From assembly GCA_001939145.1 (NCBI GenBank), contig LSRX01001111.1:162059-226058 (forward strand): 64,000 nucleotides of DNA, given 5' to 3'. This stretch comes from Symbiodinium microadriaticum. Lineage: Eukaryota > Sar > Dinophyceae > Suessiales > Symbiodiniaceae. The notes under the pieces are model-generated. The model saw nothing but the letters and a program-made list of their open reading frames with translations, had not been told where the DNA came from and made no database searches. The position numbers and the translations under genes are program-made. Every line of letters begins with the position of its first letter. The stretch's first letter is position 1. This document shows, piece after piece, positions 23,422 through 33,188 of this stretch.

Positions 23422-26400
23422 CTAAACATCTCGCCATTTCCAGGCACGCCATCCGACATCACCACTTCTGCAAAATTTCCCCTTCTTGCATTTGTGTGGC
23501 TGAAAGCCGAAGGCCCAAAACCACCAGCCAGAAAGCGCAGGACGATGAAAGAGGAGCTGGTCAAGAGAAGCACGGCGAAGCGCCTGCGAGGCCACACTCG
23601 CACGACCCTAGCGGCTTTTCAGCGGCCTTAGGTCCCGAAGACAACATACTGGCAAGACGTGGCCTAACTTCTGCATCCGTTTTACAACAAAAAGGGGGCA
23701 GTCCTACTGGGAAACTCCCAGGCCCATGCCGCCTCGAGGAGCCGCCTGCGCCGAAGCGCTCGGCCGAGACGGAGCAAACAAACAGCAGAAGCCCGGCCAT
23801 GTGGTAGCCTGATCGGAGCCGTGAGTAAACATCGGCTCTCTGCAAGGTCTACTCCATGTGCGTCACATGGGGTTTATAGTGCCAGTGCCAGAATGAATGG
23901 CACAGCAAAGGCCTCTCTCGTCCCATGATAAGTGTAGCCCAGTGACCGTTCCACGGCTTCCCAAAGACGAGAAACGACACGCAAATGGTCGTCACTTTTC
24001 CTAAGATGAACATGCGTCATTGCTGCGTCATGGTGCCAAGAAGTAGCTGCAGCAACCGGGAAGCCGGTACTAGTATGTGCGCCATTGCATGTTGCAGAAG
24101 CAAGCCATTCCTGCTTCAAAGACATGAACCCCGTCGCCGTCCTGTACTGTCGCTTGGAACTGAATCGATCTGCATGAGTTCGGCATAAGGCTCCAAACAA
24201 GCCCATTTGCAGTCGTCAATGCCCGGAAGCTTTGGTTCAATCGTTATACGGTATATACGACACATTAGACTCTAAGCCATCTTAGCGTCGACAGCTCTTG
24301 ACAATCTCCGAGACCGTGGCCCCGAAGTGCTTGATAAGCAGCCTCAGCCATCGGACCAGGCGCAAACAATCAAATGGGGCATCATGACGACAGGTTCCCT
24401 TTGCAATTATCTGTAATTTCTGCAACCTCCTTTCTGGATGGGCATCGGAGTCTTGTCTCCGCGGCGAGGCGGGGAAGTCTGGCCCCCACTCAATTCAGAA
24501 AAGACCGAGGCAACATGCCAGCCAATGCTGAAGTGGAACAGGACTCCGCTCTGCGCCACGTAGCCAAAGAGGGAGGCCTGCTCTGACTCTCTATGTGTAT
24601 TGGGACAAGACAGTAACGAGCCTGTACAGGATTTTCTTGCTTGACTTGTGAGCTGCAGTTTGGACTGTGCAGCCCAGGCACGAAAACAATCATTGGCACC
24701 TCAGAGTGTAGACTGGCACATCCTCAAATCACTTTCGCTACAAACCTCGCATGCCTGGATTTCCATTCGAGTCCTGGCGACTGGTTGCATCTAAGTGTTA
24801 GCTATTATATGCTATCATGTCATGTCCCATGCTATGTTGCATCCGAGCTCTATAGATAGCTTTGTGATTCGAAGAACGTTCGGAGCGCCAGGGCGCTGTC
24901 TCCCAATGGTCCGCAGAGTGACGTACAGCAGAGAGCAGCTCCCCTGTGAGCAGTGAGGCGATCACGGCCCAAACCTCACTCCAACTGCATGCGTGTTCAG
25001 CATGCCTCTGCTTGGAGTGACTACTGATCAAAGGGATCTGCACGGTACATGGAACTGACTACCGCTCAGCCAGTGTTGGCTGTTCCGCCGGGTGGCACTG
25101 CCGAGAAGGTTGCTGAAAAGTACCACCTCGTTTGCCGAACAGCCCATCCTCAGATTAGAAGCCGCGAAACACAGGTCAAGAAGATTCTCGCACTTGCAAA
25201 TAGCTGGACCCGGATCAAAGGCTGAAGGTTCGAGGCTCACAATCACTGATAGGCCCCCTCACAGAGCCTTCTGCCATCCAGTCCAGTAGCAGCAACAGTG
25301 CAGCATTCTCTTCTAACACTGCTGGCCCCTCTTTCACATTCAGTCCACCAGAGTGTGGGACGATGGGACTACCATGAAAGAACCGGTCTGCGAAAGTCCA
25401 AGAAGAAATGAAGGTTTGCTAATGCGGAACTGGCATGTCGAGGATCTGGACGAAAAAACGCTTTTCCTCATAGCTGGCAGCCATCGCATCGGCCAAAGAA
25501 CCCACACAAATGAAAACGATGCCAACAGGGTCGAAAAGAGCTTTGCCTGGCAACTTCTGCAAGGATACTCTGTGTCTCCCTTGTGACTCGCAACACTGGG
25601 CTCATGAGCATACCACTTCATATCACTGCATGGAGGCTGGTGCACAAACGCCAGTGACAGTTCGGGCCTTTCGCATCACCCAACGTAAAGACAATGACGC
25701 CTGCAGAACGGGTAAGAAATCTGCAACTCATTGGCTTTACTGCTGAACTGATTGTTGGGTCCGGTGTTGCAGGAAGACCGTACACAAAGCATGTCGGATC
25801 CGTGCCTGCAGTCAGCAGAACCACGGCCATGTATTGAGAGACGGTGTACCGCTTCTTCCTCAGCTTGCAATGGCACTGCAACAGCTAACAGAAGCCAAAA
25901 ACATGTTGAGATGCACGAAGTGCACCCAAGTGACAGGTACAGCACACTCAGCACCATGACAGGGATGAGCTTGCTCGATTTGAACACAACCCGGAGAGGA
26001 TAACTGAGATAGTGTAGACCTCAGCATGAACGGATGTGCCTGATTTCTCTCATCCTTCGGTGGACACTTCTTGCCGCCTCAATTTGGATTTTGTGTAATG
26101 CAACTGCAGCCTGAACTGCCAGGGAGCTGAAATTCGTGCAGTACATCCCGCACATGGTCAGCAATGACAGCTTCAGGTAGTCATTGGCGGAACCGTGAAG
26201 TTGCCTCCGGCTGTCAGAGCTGGCACCCGCTACCCCATGGGTTCGCCTGGAATCGGCATGCTACGGTGACCAATGTGACAAAGCTGAGTGAGGCATTCCG
26301 TGGCGTTTCTGCTCCAGCACAAGCCATGAAGATATTTTTGGCATTTTTTGGCAACCTCTAATGCAACCAAGCATGACAGGGCGTTCTGTGGAAGTCACCT

Positions 26401-26652
26401 GTCGGCTTCGCAGCGTCGTTCGACAAGGGAGAAGCCGGTGTATGAAACAGAAGTGATAAGTGCCAGCCATCCTGCAGACTTCACATGCAGGCCTAGGACA
26501 GCAATCGCTACAGCATGCAAGTCCCAGCTTGGGATGTTCTCTGCACGGACAATGCAAATTTGCAGACCCTGGCAGGCTCCTGTGTACCGGAAGCCGGGAA
26601 CATACAGCACGCGCTCTTGGAGGCCCGCCAGGCAAACGCTGCAGGACAAGAC
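23422..26652 (-). CDS. UAA/SLC35B-family nucleotide-sugar or PAPS transporter, 12 exons recognised
   Basis: Multi-span Golgi/ER carriers of this family (PF08449; SLC35B1-4 and plant UTRs) exchange nucleotide sugars, ATP or PAPS. Exons are 26652-26568 (AGLQERVLYVPGF), 26471-26399 (ITSVSYTGFSLVERR), 26204 to about 26120 (LLTMCGMYCTNFSSL), 26019-25935 (FKSSKLIPVMVL, the family signature), 25858-25806, 25700-25668 (VIVFTLGDAK), 25546 to about 25460 (GIVFICVGSLADA..EEK), 25148 to about 25097 (NEVVLFSNLLGS), 24974-24897 (VIASLLTGELLSA), 24577-24540, 24342 to about 24303 (LLIKHFGATVSEI) and 23583-23422 (LRRASLDQLLFHRP, stop). Most joins are phase-consistent, with acceptors AG before G and several GC donors. 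The N-terminal exon and the 26120/26019 join are unresolved. PAPS transport is one possibility because FKSSKxIPVM and ADA/EEK resemble PAPST, but substrate cannot be fixed from sequence. Confidence 0.9.
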
Positions 26653-27540
26653 CTGCAGGACCGCACTGATCCCTCTCCCAGCATGACGGAAGGTAGCTGT
26701 CTCGGGAGCGTTCTGCACGCACGCGCTCCCTGCATTTCTGACTCGTCAGGGTCCTGTTACCTGTGACTTCTTGCTCTTTACTTTACCGGGCGTCGTTTTC
26801 TGGGTTAAGCTTTGGGGATTTCGGCCTTTCTTCCATTTTGGGGAGTCCCGAATGACAGGTATTCACAAATGGGAATAATGGTTGGAGTGCCCACCCTGCT
26901 TCACGATCCGGGCCCAGGTGCAATGCTCGCCAGGAGGAAGAGCTGGCTCAAACTCTCGGCGCAGACGCGGTGCAGCGGAAGACCCAGCAGCCACAAGCGA
27001 AGCTCCCTCACCGGACGGGAGAAATAGTTGAAGAGGATTTGGGGTCTTTATTGTCAAGCTCGGGTGAAGGGACGTTGTCCCTGTGGAGAGTCGAGGCGGC
27101 AAACCTTGAACACAAGCAGCGACCCAGAACCTCCTGGAGAAATCATAGTCTTGAGATCTGCCTTCTCGGGACTGAAGTCAAGAAGAGGTGCAATCGGCTA
27201 TGTGTGGAGTGTTGTTGATTACCAGGAGTCTCCCCGCACAATAGAACCTAAAACGGGCACTCCTTGGCACTCATAAATATTTGAGAGCAGTCCCATGTAC
27301 CCTCGCCAAAAACCCCCAACGTAAACCTTTCTTCATGTGACGTGCTCGTCGCAAAACCTCAGTCACATCTGGTTGATTTTGACCCGTGAGGATGCTGGTC
27401 GCAGGTTGTTGCTGCTGCATTCCAGGGGCCTCAGCTTTTGCTGAGACACCCTAGACTCCATCTCCAAAGCCTAAGACAGCGCCGGCTTGCCCGGCACTTT
27501 GTGGCTTTTAAAAGAGTAGGTCGCCCGGGTCTTCCCACAG
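26653..27540. other. Region between the UAA transporter and a plus-strand gene
   Basis: It should contain the first exon of the transporter (minus) and earlier exons of the plus-strand gene ending at 27718. An open block at about 27115-27276 (+; GEIIVLRSAFSGLKSRRGAI) looks coding but lacks clear borders. Confidence 0.3.
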
Positions 27541-27718
27541 GCTCTCGCAATCTGAGTCTGAGTCAGAGGCAGAACTGGAACTGGAACTGGAGGATGACCT
27601 TTGCAAGTTCGGGAGGCGGTACGGCGGTACAAGGCACAAGGACTCCATGTTGGCAACCGTGGTCACAGAAAGTCGTCTTACGCCTCCAAGTTCGAAGCCG
27701 CTTGAAACGGGCGGCTGA
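27541..27718 (+). CDS. Terminal exon with acidic SE-rich stretch
   Basis: The exon opens after a good acceptor (TCTTCCCACAG before G) and runs 58 codons to TGA. It begins with an acidic low-complexity run (SQSESESEAELELELEDD) followed by LCKFGRRYGGTRHKDSM and a Thr/Ser/Pro tail. This acidic linker and short C-terminal segment belong to an unrecognised protein. Other exons are presumably upstream. Confidence 0.42.
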
Positions 27719-28186
27719 AAGGAAACCAGCCACGCTCACCCAAACGCATTGCAGCTCAGCAGCTCTTCGTCCATAAGAACCATAGCCTCCGAAGTTGATG
27801 CCTCTCAGATTCTGTTAGCCCGAGGCCGGGCTGCTGCGAAGGCCTCATTCGCCTGCCTATACCTGCCTGTTCTCATGTGCTGCTGTGTGCATTAGCTCCC
27901 TGCACCCAATCTGACAGAAATCCATGCCTCCTGGGGCGCAGGAGCGGCTGGTGTGGTCAACCTTGGAGGTCCACGTCTTCTTCTAGGTATGCCTATGTCC
28001 TAGATGTGTTTGACATGCATTTTGTTTGAATTGCTCCCTTCGGGTGCCTTCTGAATGATGGATTCACCTGCAAAAGGTATAGAAACTCCGGGTCTTGGCC
28101 AGGGAACAGGCGATACGAAAGGGTCAGGAGTCAGCACACTGATCCTTCCACTGATCCTTCAATACTCTGCAGCAGTACTACTACCA

Positions 28187-28187
28187 C

Positions 28188-28247
<60 letters not shown>

Positions 28248-28335
28248 CGCAGTAGCAGTAGCAGTAGCAGTAGCAGCAGGAGTTAGTAGTAGGAGTAGGA
28301 GAATTAGCAAGTATTTTTATTAGTAGTAGTCGTCG
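28187..28335. repeat. (AGT)n trinucleotide repeat with variant edges
   Basis: About 20 perfect AGT/TAG units followed by CAGTAG, AGGAGT and CGTCGT variants. It lies between plus-strand exons. Confidence 0.95.
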
Positions 28336-28481
28336 TCGTCGTCATCCTCATAGTATTAGCAGTAGTAGTTACCCACAGTCTACACTGCGATCTATCCTTG
28401 GGTCTTGTTTCCAGCCCCCGTCCCTGTTTGGCGATCCTCCCGCGACCTAGGAACGCTGGCAATGCCTTCCTTTATCTACAG

Positions 28482-29794
28482 GCGGAGCTTGCTAGAAGGG
28501 CTATGAACCGGGAACTTCTGATGAGCTCGATGCTTGTTGCTGCAAGCAAGGATGCTGGCAAGGAGTGTGCTCCCTCGCACATCTACGCTTGTGGTGACGG
28601 TTCGCTAGAGGTGAACAGGAACATCCAATTCATACCTTGCAGCAGAAGGCACCTCTCGTCACTGTCACGCCGACGAACGAAAAGCTCATGCTTCGTCTTG
28701 GGATGCGCCGCTGTCAGGTGGACCTCACCCCATGTTGCTCATTAGCTTAGGCGCTGCCACGTGGCCAGTTGGCGCACTTTTGGAATGACGCGTCAACACT
28801 CGTGTCACTCGTGGGCACACCGGATTCACTCGCTCATGTAGATTCCTATACTGGTCGCCTGTAGGAGCGACTGACGTAGTGTCCCCAAACTGGTCTGAAG
28901 CACTTCTCAAGTCAATGCAAGGTTCGAGGTGACACCCCAAGTCAGCATCTACGTTGGCATACAGCCAATGCTCATCAGAACATAGCACACCTTCGGTACT
29001 CCTGCCTACTCAGGCTACTCTGGAACTGCTCAGAGCCCGGAGCACCAGCCCAAAGCCTGGCCTCTTCACGGAAGTGTCTCTGGCGCTCCATCTCTCGGGC
29101 GATGCGGACAGCCTCTCACGACGTGGACAAGAACGTGCCTTTCAAGCCAAGGGGCTTGTGATGCTTGTGATCGATGCCGTGTGGAAGATCACCGAATGCC
29201 AGCAACAAAATGCTGCACGTGAATCTCTTGCTCCTTCTGTCATTGCAAAACTACCTGACAAATGCATGTGGAAGACTCAACGTCCGCAGTATTATCAAGT
29301 CTACACGTCAGTGATCCCACAGACCTCCGGTGCCAGGTCCTCACCTGTCAATCCAGCCAGTTCCGAGGGCTGCAGCGACCCCTCGCAAACCTGGCAACAC
29401 AAGCAGGAGCAGGGGCCATCCGAGCCGATCCTGCTCGATGCAGTCTTCTAACCAATCAGGCTTTCGGTGTTCAGCGAAAGCGGCCTTCTCAAGCAGGCGG
29501 TTCTCTGCCTTGCTGAGGTTCACGCTCAAGCCTTGCAGAGGGCCCAGTGATCTTCGGGCTCTGGTGCGATGCTAGAATGAGACGCAGCTGTTTGTGGTGA
29601 CCTGAACACTGAACACTCCTTGAGATGTTTGGGAATAGCAGTCACGCGCAAAGAAGCTATCGGTCAAGAGTCTGCGTGCCCGCTGCCGATATTCCTTCAG
29701 GTTCTGCCCAAACTTGTGGTACAAAGATGCCTCGATCCTGAGCTCGCTGCATCCCTGACAAGCATCGTCACAACACTCGCCTTGACCGGGACAG
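28482..29794 (+). CDS. Three internal exons of an unrecognised helical protein
   Basis: Exon 28482-28610 (43 codons, phase 0 both ends, AG before G and GAG before GTGAAC) encodes AELARRAMNRELLMSSMLVA and a short loop. Exon 29014 to about 29218 starts in the same phase with ATLELLRARS and continues through EVSLALHLSGDADSLS and GLVMLVIDAVWKI, ending at a GT donor. Exon 29701-29794 encodes VLPKLVVQRCLDPELAASL and ends at CAG before GTTCAC. All are Ala/Leu-rich and helical, compatible with a HEAT/armadillo-type solenoid or a large scaffold, but no motif proves it. A further coding-like block, with an internal ELMRAAKAPHDTAAQIVAF, lies at about 30115-30240. Confidence 0.45.
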
Positions 29795-30354
29795 GTTCAC
29801 AATTAGTAAGTCTTGTGGATGGGCTTACGTAGTGATTGCTTGAGGATGCTAATGATAACCATCACAGCGGCGCTTCGTAACATGAAGCGGCGCGCCAGCA
29901 ATCACGAAGAACATTGGCACACCAATACTAGTAGCAGCACATGTGGCCAGAACATGCCAAGGCACCGCCGACAAGTCTCCAAGTGCGCCTTACCCAGCTT
30001 CTGGCCTGCAGTGCGCATCAACATCCTTGGAGGGGCCAACAATCGCGAGCCGTGCGTGGCTGACTACTCATTCAACTAAATACAATACCTGCAGCTATAT
30101 AAACGGCTTGCTTACCAAGTGATACGGAACTTATGCGTGCGGCCAAGGCTCCCCACGACACGGCTGCGCAAATAGTCGCCTTCCAAGGTGCCCTCCCCAT
30201 CGCCACTTCCAGGCCCAGGCGAGGCCTTCCCGAAGTTTGAACTCTGAGTGTCATATCGCAGCGTTTGAATTGCCGAAGACTGAGAAACCCCAAACCTCAC
30301 GCACCAGCGCCGATCGACAAACCTTTTCACTTCTCTTCCTTCTGGCTTTGAATG

Positions 30355-30370
30355 ACCCTAAACCCTAAAC
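30355..30370. repeat. Two copies of CCCTAAA (telomere-type heptamer)
   Basis: Two tandem CCCTAAA units occur internally. TTTAGGG is the plant-type telomere repeat and is reported for dinoflagellates. Two copies could be chance. Confidence 0.4.
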
Positions 30371-30651
30371 CGTGATGAGGAGGTGTGGAGTGCAGGCTCG
30401 AAAGTACTCCCAAATTCTAGCCTCAGCGGGGTCGGTGTTACACAGTGTGAACTGGCGGACTCCCACGAGATGAAGCTTCGACGCACACTCCGCAATCAAG
30501 CAGGTTTCTGAGCTCTCTCACACTGAAACCTAAAGTCGATGTTTACATTGTCTGCTAATATCACGACAACTGAAACCAAACTACAACGCGTTGTGTTATA
30601 CAGTAAACGAACCTTATGCAATACATTGAATTCAGACTCAAATTCGCTTTC

Positions 30652-30810
30652 CAACTCGGTCCTGCGAGGCCGCAGACTTTGGTGGGGGCTGCTGCGCTTG
30701 CTTTGGCGCTTTCCGCTTCGGAGCCGGAGCGGAGGACCACTTCCTTATTGGAAGCGTCTTTTCTTGCGGCAGTGGAGGGGGAAGGTCCAGTGTCTAGCCT
30801 CCTAGCCTAA
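30652..30810 (+). CDS. Coding-like terminal block, Ala/Leu-rich
   Basis: The open frame ending at a TAA encodes TLVGAAALALALSASEPERR, then SLLEASFLAAVEGEGPVSSL. Codon bias looks coding and composition resembles the helical exons upstream on this strand, so it may be the 3' end of that gene. The acceptor (CCGCAG before A) is not the usual AG before G. Confidence 0.35.
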   Translation, partial: QLGPARPQTLVGAAALALALSASEPERRTTSLLEASFLAAVEGEGPVSSLLA

Positions 30811-31189
30811 TTGCATTCGGGGGGCAGTTTGAAGTGCCGAGGCTTGTGCTCTGCGCTCGTGGCGCTCGCGTGGCGAGACTCTCGAGGGTAAACGGTGGCG
30901 AAGCTGTCGGTGCGGGTTCTTGCCTGGCCTCTACTCTACCCACAACTCTACAAGCCTAAAAGTCTAAAAGGCACATGAACACAAGCAACACGGGGCTTGG
31001 AAAGCTGCACTGTTTGAGGGAGCTTTGTTTCATGACGGAATTTGGGGCTTGGAGCAGTCCCAGTGGCCGGATGATGGCTGTGAGTCGACCACCGACTGCA
31101 GGGCCCACAGCCCCAGCAGCCAGCATCACCTTGGACAGGCAGAGTAATTTTGACCTCGTCCTGCAAACAAAGCCGCTTGCACTATCACG

Positions 31190-31312
31190 ATGCCGTCTGA
31201 GTCTATCTCGTTCACAACCGCTTCTCATGCACGCCACAAAACGCGTGAACTCCGACGCCTGTCTGGGACCATCACACCACTTGCACCATTGCGCAGGCCG
31301 GCAGCGGCAGCC
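31190..31312 (+). CDS. Possible first exon, Ser/Arg-rich
   Basis: The ATG at 31190 opens MPSESISFTTASHARHKTRE and a basic stretch that reaches a GT donor (CCTTAG before GTGGAT). The protein is unknown. The exon lies just past the 3' end of the HMG-box gene on the other strand. Confidence 0.25.
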
Positions 31313-31422
31313 TTAGGTGGATGTCCGCTATCGGAGCTCACAACAATGGCTTTTTCTGCCCCCGCAATCTTGGGTGCATGGCATTTACATGTTGTGCACT
31401 CTGAAGCCTGGCGCCTCACATC

Positions 31423-31971
31423 TCAAGATTGCTGAAGACCTCCCTTCGATCGGGTCCGGTGAGCAAGTCGAGGGGCCGCCCGGCCAGCATTACAAAGCCT
31501 GGAATCCAATGCCTCCAGGGATGCCACGACGTCCTCAGCCGCCTTGCGCCCAGCTGAGCAGCTGTCAGCAGAGGGTGTCTGTGCCAGAGCCTCTACAGCT
31601 GCCTTCACCAGACCCGTCAGCTCATTGCTAACTTTCAGCTTGGCACCCTTCATCTTTCCCAGGTCACGCCTAGTCCGGTCGAGTGCAGCGCAGCGATCGA
31701 AAGGCTCGCGTTGAATCTTGCTGAGTCCCTGCCAGGCCGCAGCCACAGCCTTGGCGCTCCTCTCGAAGTTCAAAGGCGTGTCTTCGATGTCGGCGCGTGA
31801 CAGCACGTCTTTCCGCTGGCTTGTCAGGAAGTAGTGATAAGCACTCTTGGCATTGCTGCCTTCCTTTTTGCTCTTGTCCTTCTTCTTTGCTTTTGCAACC
31901 TTCTTCGGAGAAGTTTTCTTCGTGATGCGGCGATTGGGCTTTGAAGCCTTGGCTTCCTTCCGTCGCCCCAT
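31423..31971 (-). CDS. HMG-box DNA-binding protein
   Basis: A 182-residue intronless protein from the ATG at 31971 to the stop at 31423. The first 45 residues are a basic tail (KKTSPKKVAKAKKKDKSKKE) of the kind that binds DNA. One HMG box follows, starting AKSAYHYFLTSQRKDVLSRA and including FERSAKAVAAAWQGLSK and REPFDRCAALDRTRRDL. It keeps the aromatic/basic start of helix 1, the Ala-Trp-x-x-Leu core of helix 2 and the charged helix 3. The C-terminus is Ala/Ser-rich. HMG-box proteins bend DNA in chromatin and are notable in dinoflagellates, which lack bulk nucleosomes. The frame stays open upstream of the ATG (to 32031 and beyond), so a longer N-terminus is possible. I chose the ATG because the basic tail starts at once (MGRRKEAKASKP). 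Confidence 0.85.
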   Translation of the reverse strand: MGRRKEAKASKPNRRITKKTSPKKVAKAKKKDKSKKEGSNAKSAYHYFLTSQRKDVLSRADIEDTPLNFERSAKAVAAAWQGLSKIQREPFDRCAALDRTRRDLGKMKGAKLKVSNELTGLVKAAVEALAQTPSADSCSAGRKAAEDVVASLEALDSRLCNAGRAAPRLAHRTRSKGGLQQS

Positions 31972-32445
31972 GGCATTAACAAGAAGCCCGATAAGCTCGC
32001 GGCTGCAGAGGTCCGAAGACGAGTTTTGCACTCCGCTGACGGACTCTGAATGAACCCCGGAGCTCGATCACATCGACTATCCCCACTCTATCCCCAAGTG
32101 TTTAGCTTACCAACACACCTGACATACCTGCCGTGGCCTGTCGTCGGACGAGCTCTCCTCGAGTCCCATCGCCGTCGGCCATGGCCCAGCACTCAGGGCT
32201 CCGAACACAAATGCTTTGGCGTCTGTTGGGGCCGGGGTCTTATTGATGCCTCTGGTTGAGCTTTAGCTTAGCAAGCTGCGATTTATGATGGGTAAGTGAG
32301 TACTGCGGGATCTCTTCCGTGACGTATATCACTTTCAGTGCTCAAGCCCGCAGCTGAAAAAGCCTGACATGTGATGGAGTTGGCACCCGTGCGTCCTCTG
32401 ACACTGAGACGTGACTTCCCGACAAGCGTGCGCAGCCATCTCTTC

Positions 32446-32780
32446 TCAATCGTTGTCTGCGTTCTTGGTCGCTTCAACATCTTCAGCTTCCTCGGGCAGA
32501 GTGAGACAACTGAGTTCGCAGGACCAGCCAGGTTTCGCACGTGGGAGCTCCAGGTGCTAAACAACGCTTTAACACAGCCACTCCCGCTCTGCCTGTGGTG
32601 GCTCTTTGGTTGGCGAGGTCGGTGCCGCCAAGTCTTTGTAAAATTTGTTGTCCTCCATGCCGGCATGCAAGCTTCAAAGTCGCATCATGACTCTTGCTTA
32701 AGAAACTTCCCACTTTCCTCCGCGACTTCATAGATCGGATCTGTCTTTGGATCGGCCTCGACAATTTCGTACGGTGGCAT
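32446..32780 (-). CDS. Tiny acidic protein, three-exon model
   Basis: An in-frame stop lies just before the ATG at 32780, after CTAAG before G, so this looks like a true start and possible trans-splice site. Exon 1 encodes MPPYEIVEADPKTDPIYEVA. Exon 2 (32652-32593, AG before G, CAG before GC, 20 codons) encodes DNKFYKDLAAPTSPTKEPPQ. Exon 3 (32490-32446) opens after a pyrimidine tract and CGAG before G, and encodes EAEDVEATKNADND and a stop. Exons 2 and 3 join in phase 0. The exon 1 to 2 junction needs a GA donor and an intron of about 65 bases. The product would be about 55 residues, acidic, of unknown function. It lies upstream of the HMG-box gene on the same strand. Confidence 0.38.
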
Positions 32781-33188
32781 TGTTCCTTAGACGATACAAC
32801 ATCTGAGCATCTTCACTGCGTGCAGTCTGGCAGCCTACCAAAGCCTTGGCCGGGGTGTAAATGATTCATTGTGCCATTCGGGCCTTGTGCACATGGCCTG
32901 GTCTGCCTACAACGACAATCAGCGTGGTCACATTGGCCGCATTGGGTTGAGTCGAGATCTATGTCAGCAAACAGATTTGCCCAGGAGATTTGCACTCGGT
33001 TTTTCTGTCGCACCACTTGCCCGATGGCCCGGCAGATCTAGGAACAAGCCAAAACGGAACTTCGGGGCCACAATGGTTTCGCTTGCTGTGCAGGTCCAAC
33101 TCCAAGACCCTCGACACCTGCACCTAAACCCACGCTACACCCCATGTCCTGAAACCACAGCTTTAGAGTATTGCCCTAAAATGCAGTA

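Noticed and set aside
23379-23600. Alternative frame with a hydrophobic segment (FAVLLLTSSSFIVLRFL) first taken as an apyrase N-terminus
   Set aside because: The overlapping frame LRRASLDQLLFHRP joins in phase to the transporter and matches its last conserved motif.
23708-23800. Signal-peptide-like exon MAGLLLFVCSVSAERF with a GT donor on minus
   Set aside because: It lies between the last two exons of the UAA transporter and its phase does not fit the apyrase exons, so it is most likely intronic chance.
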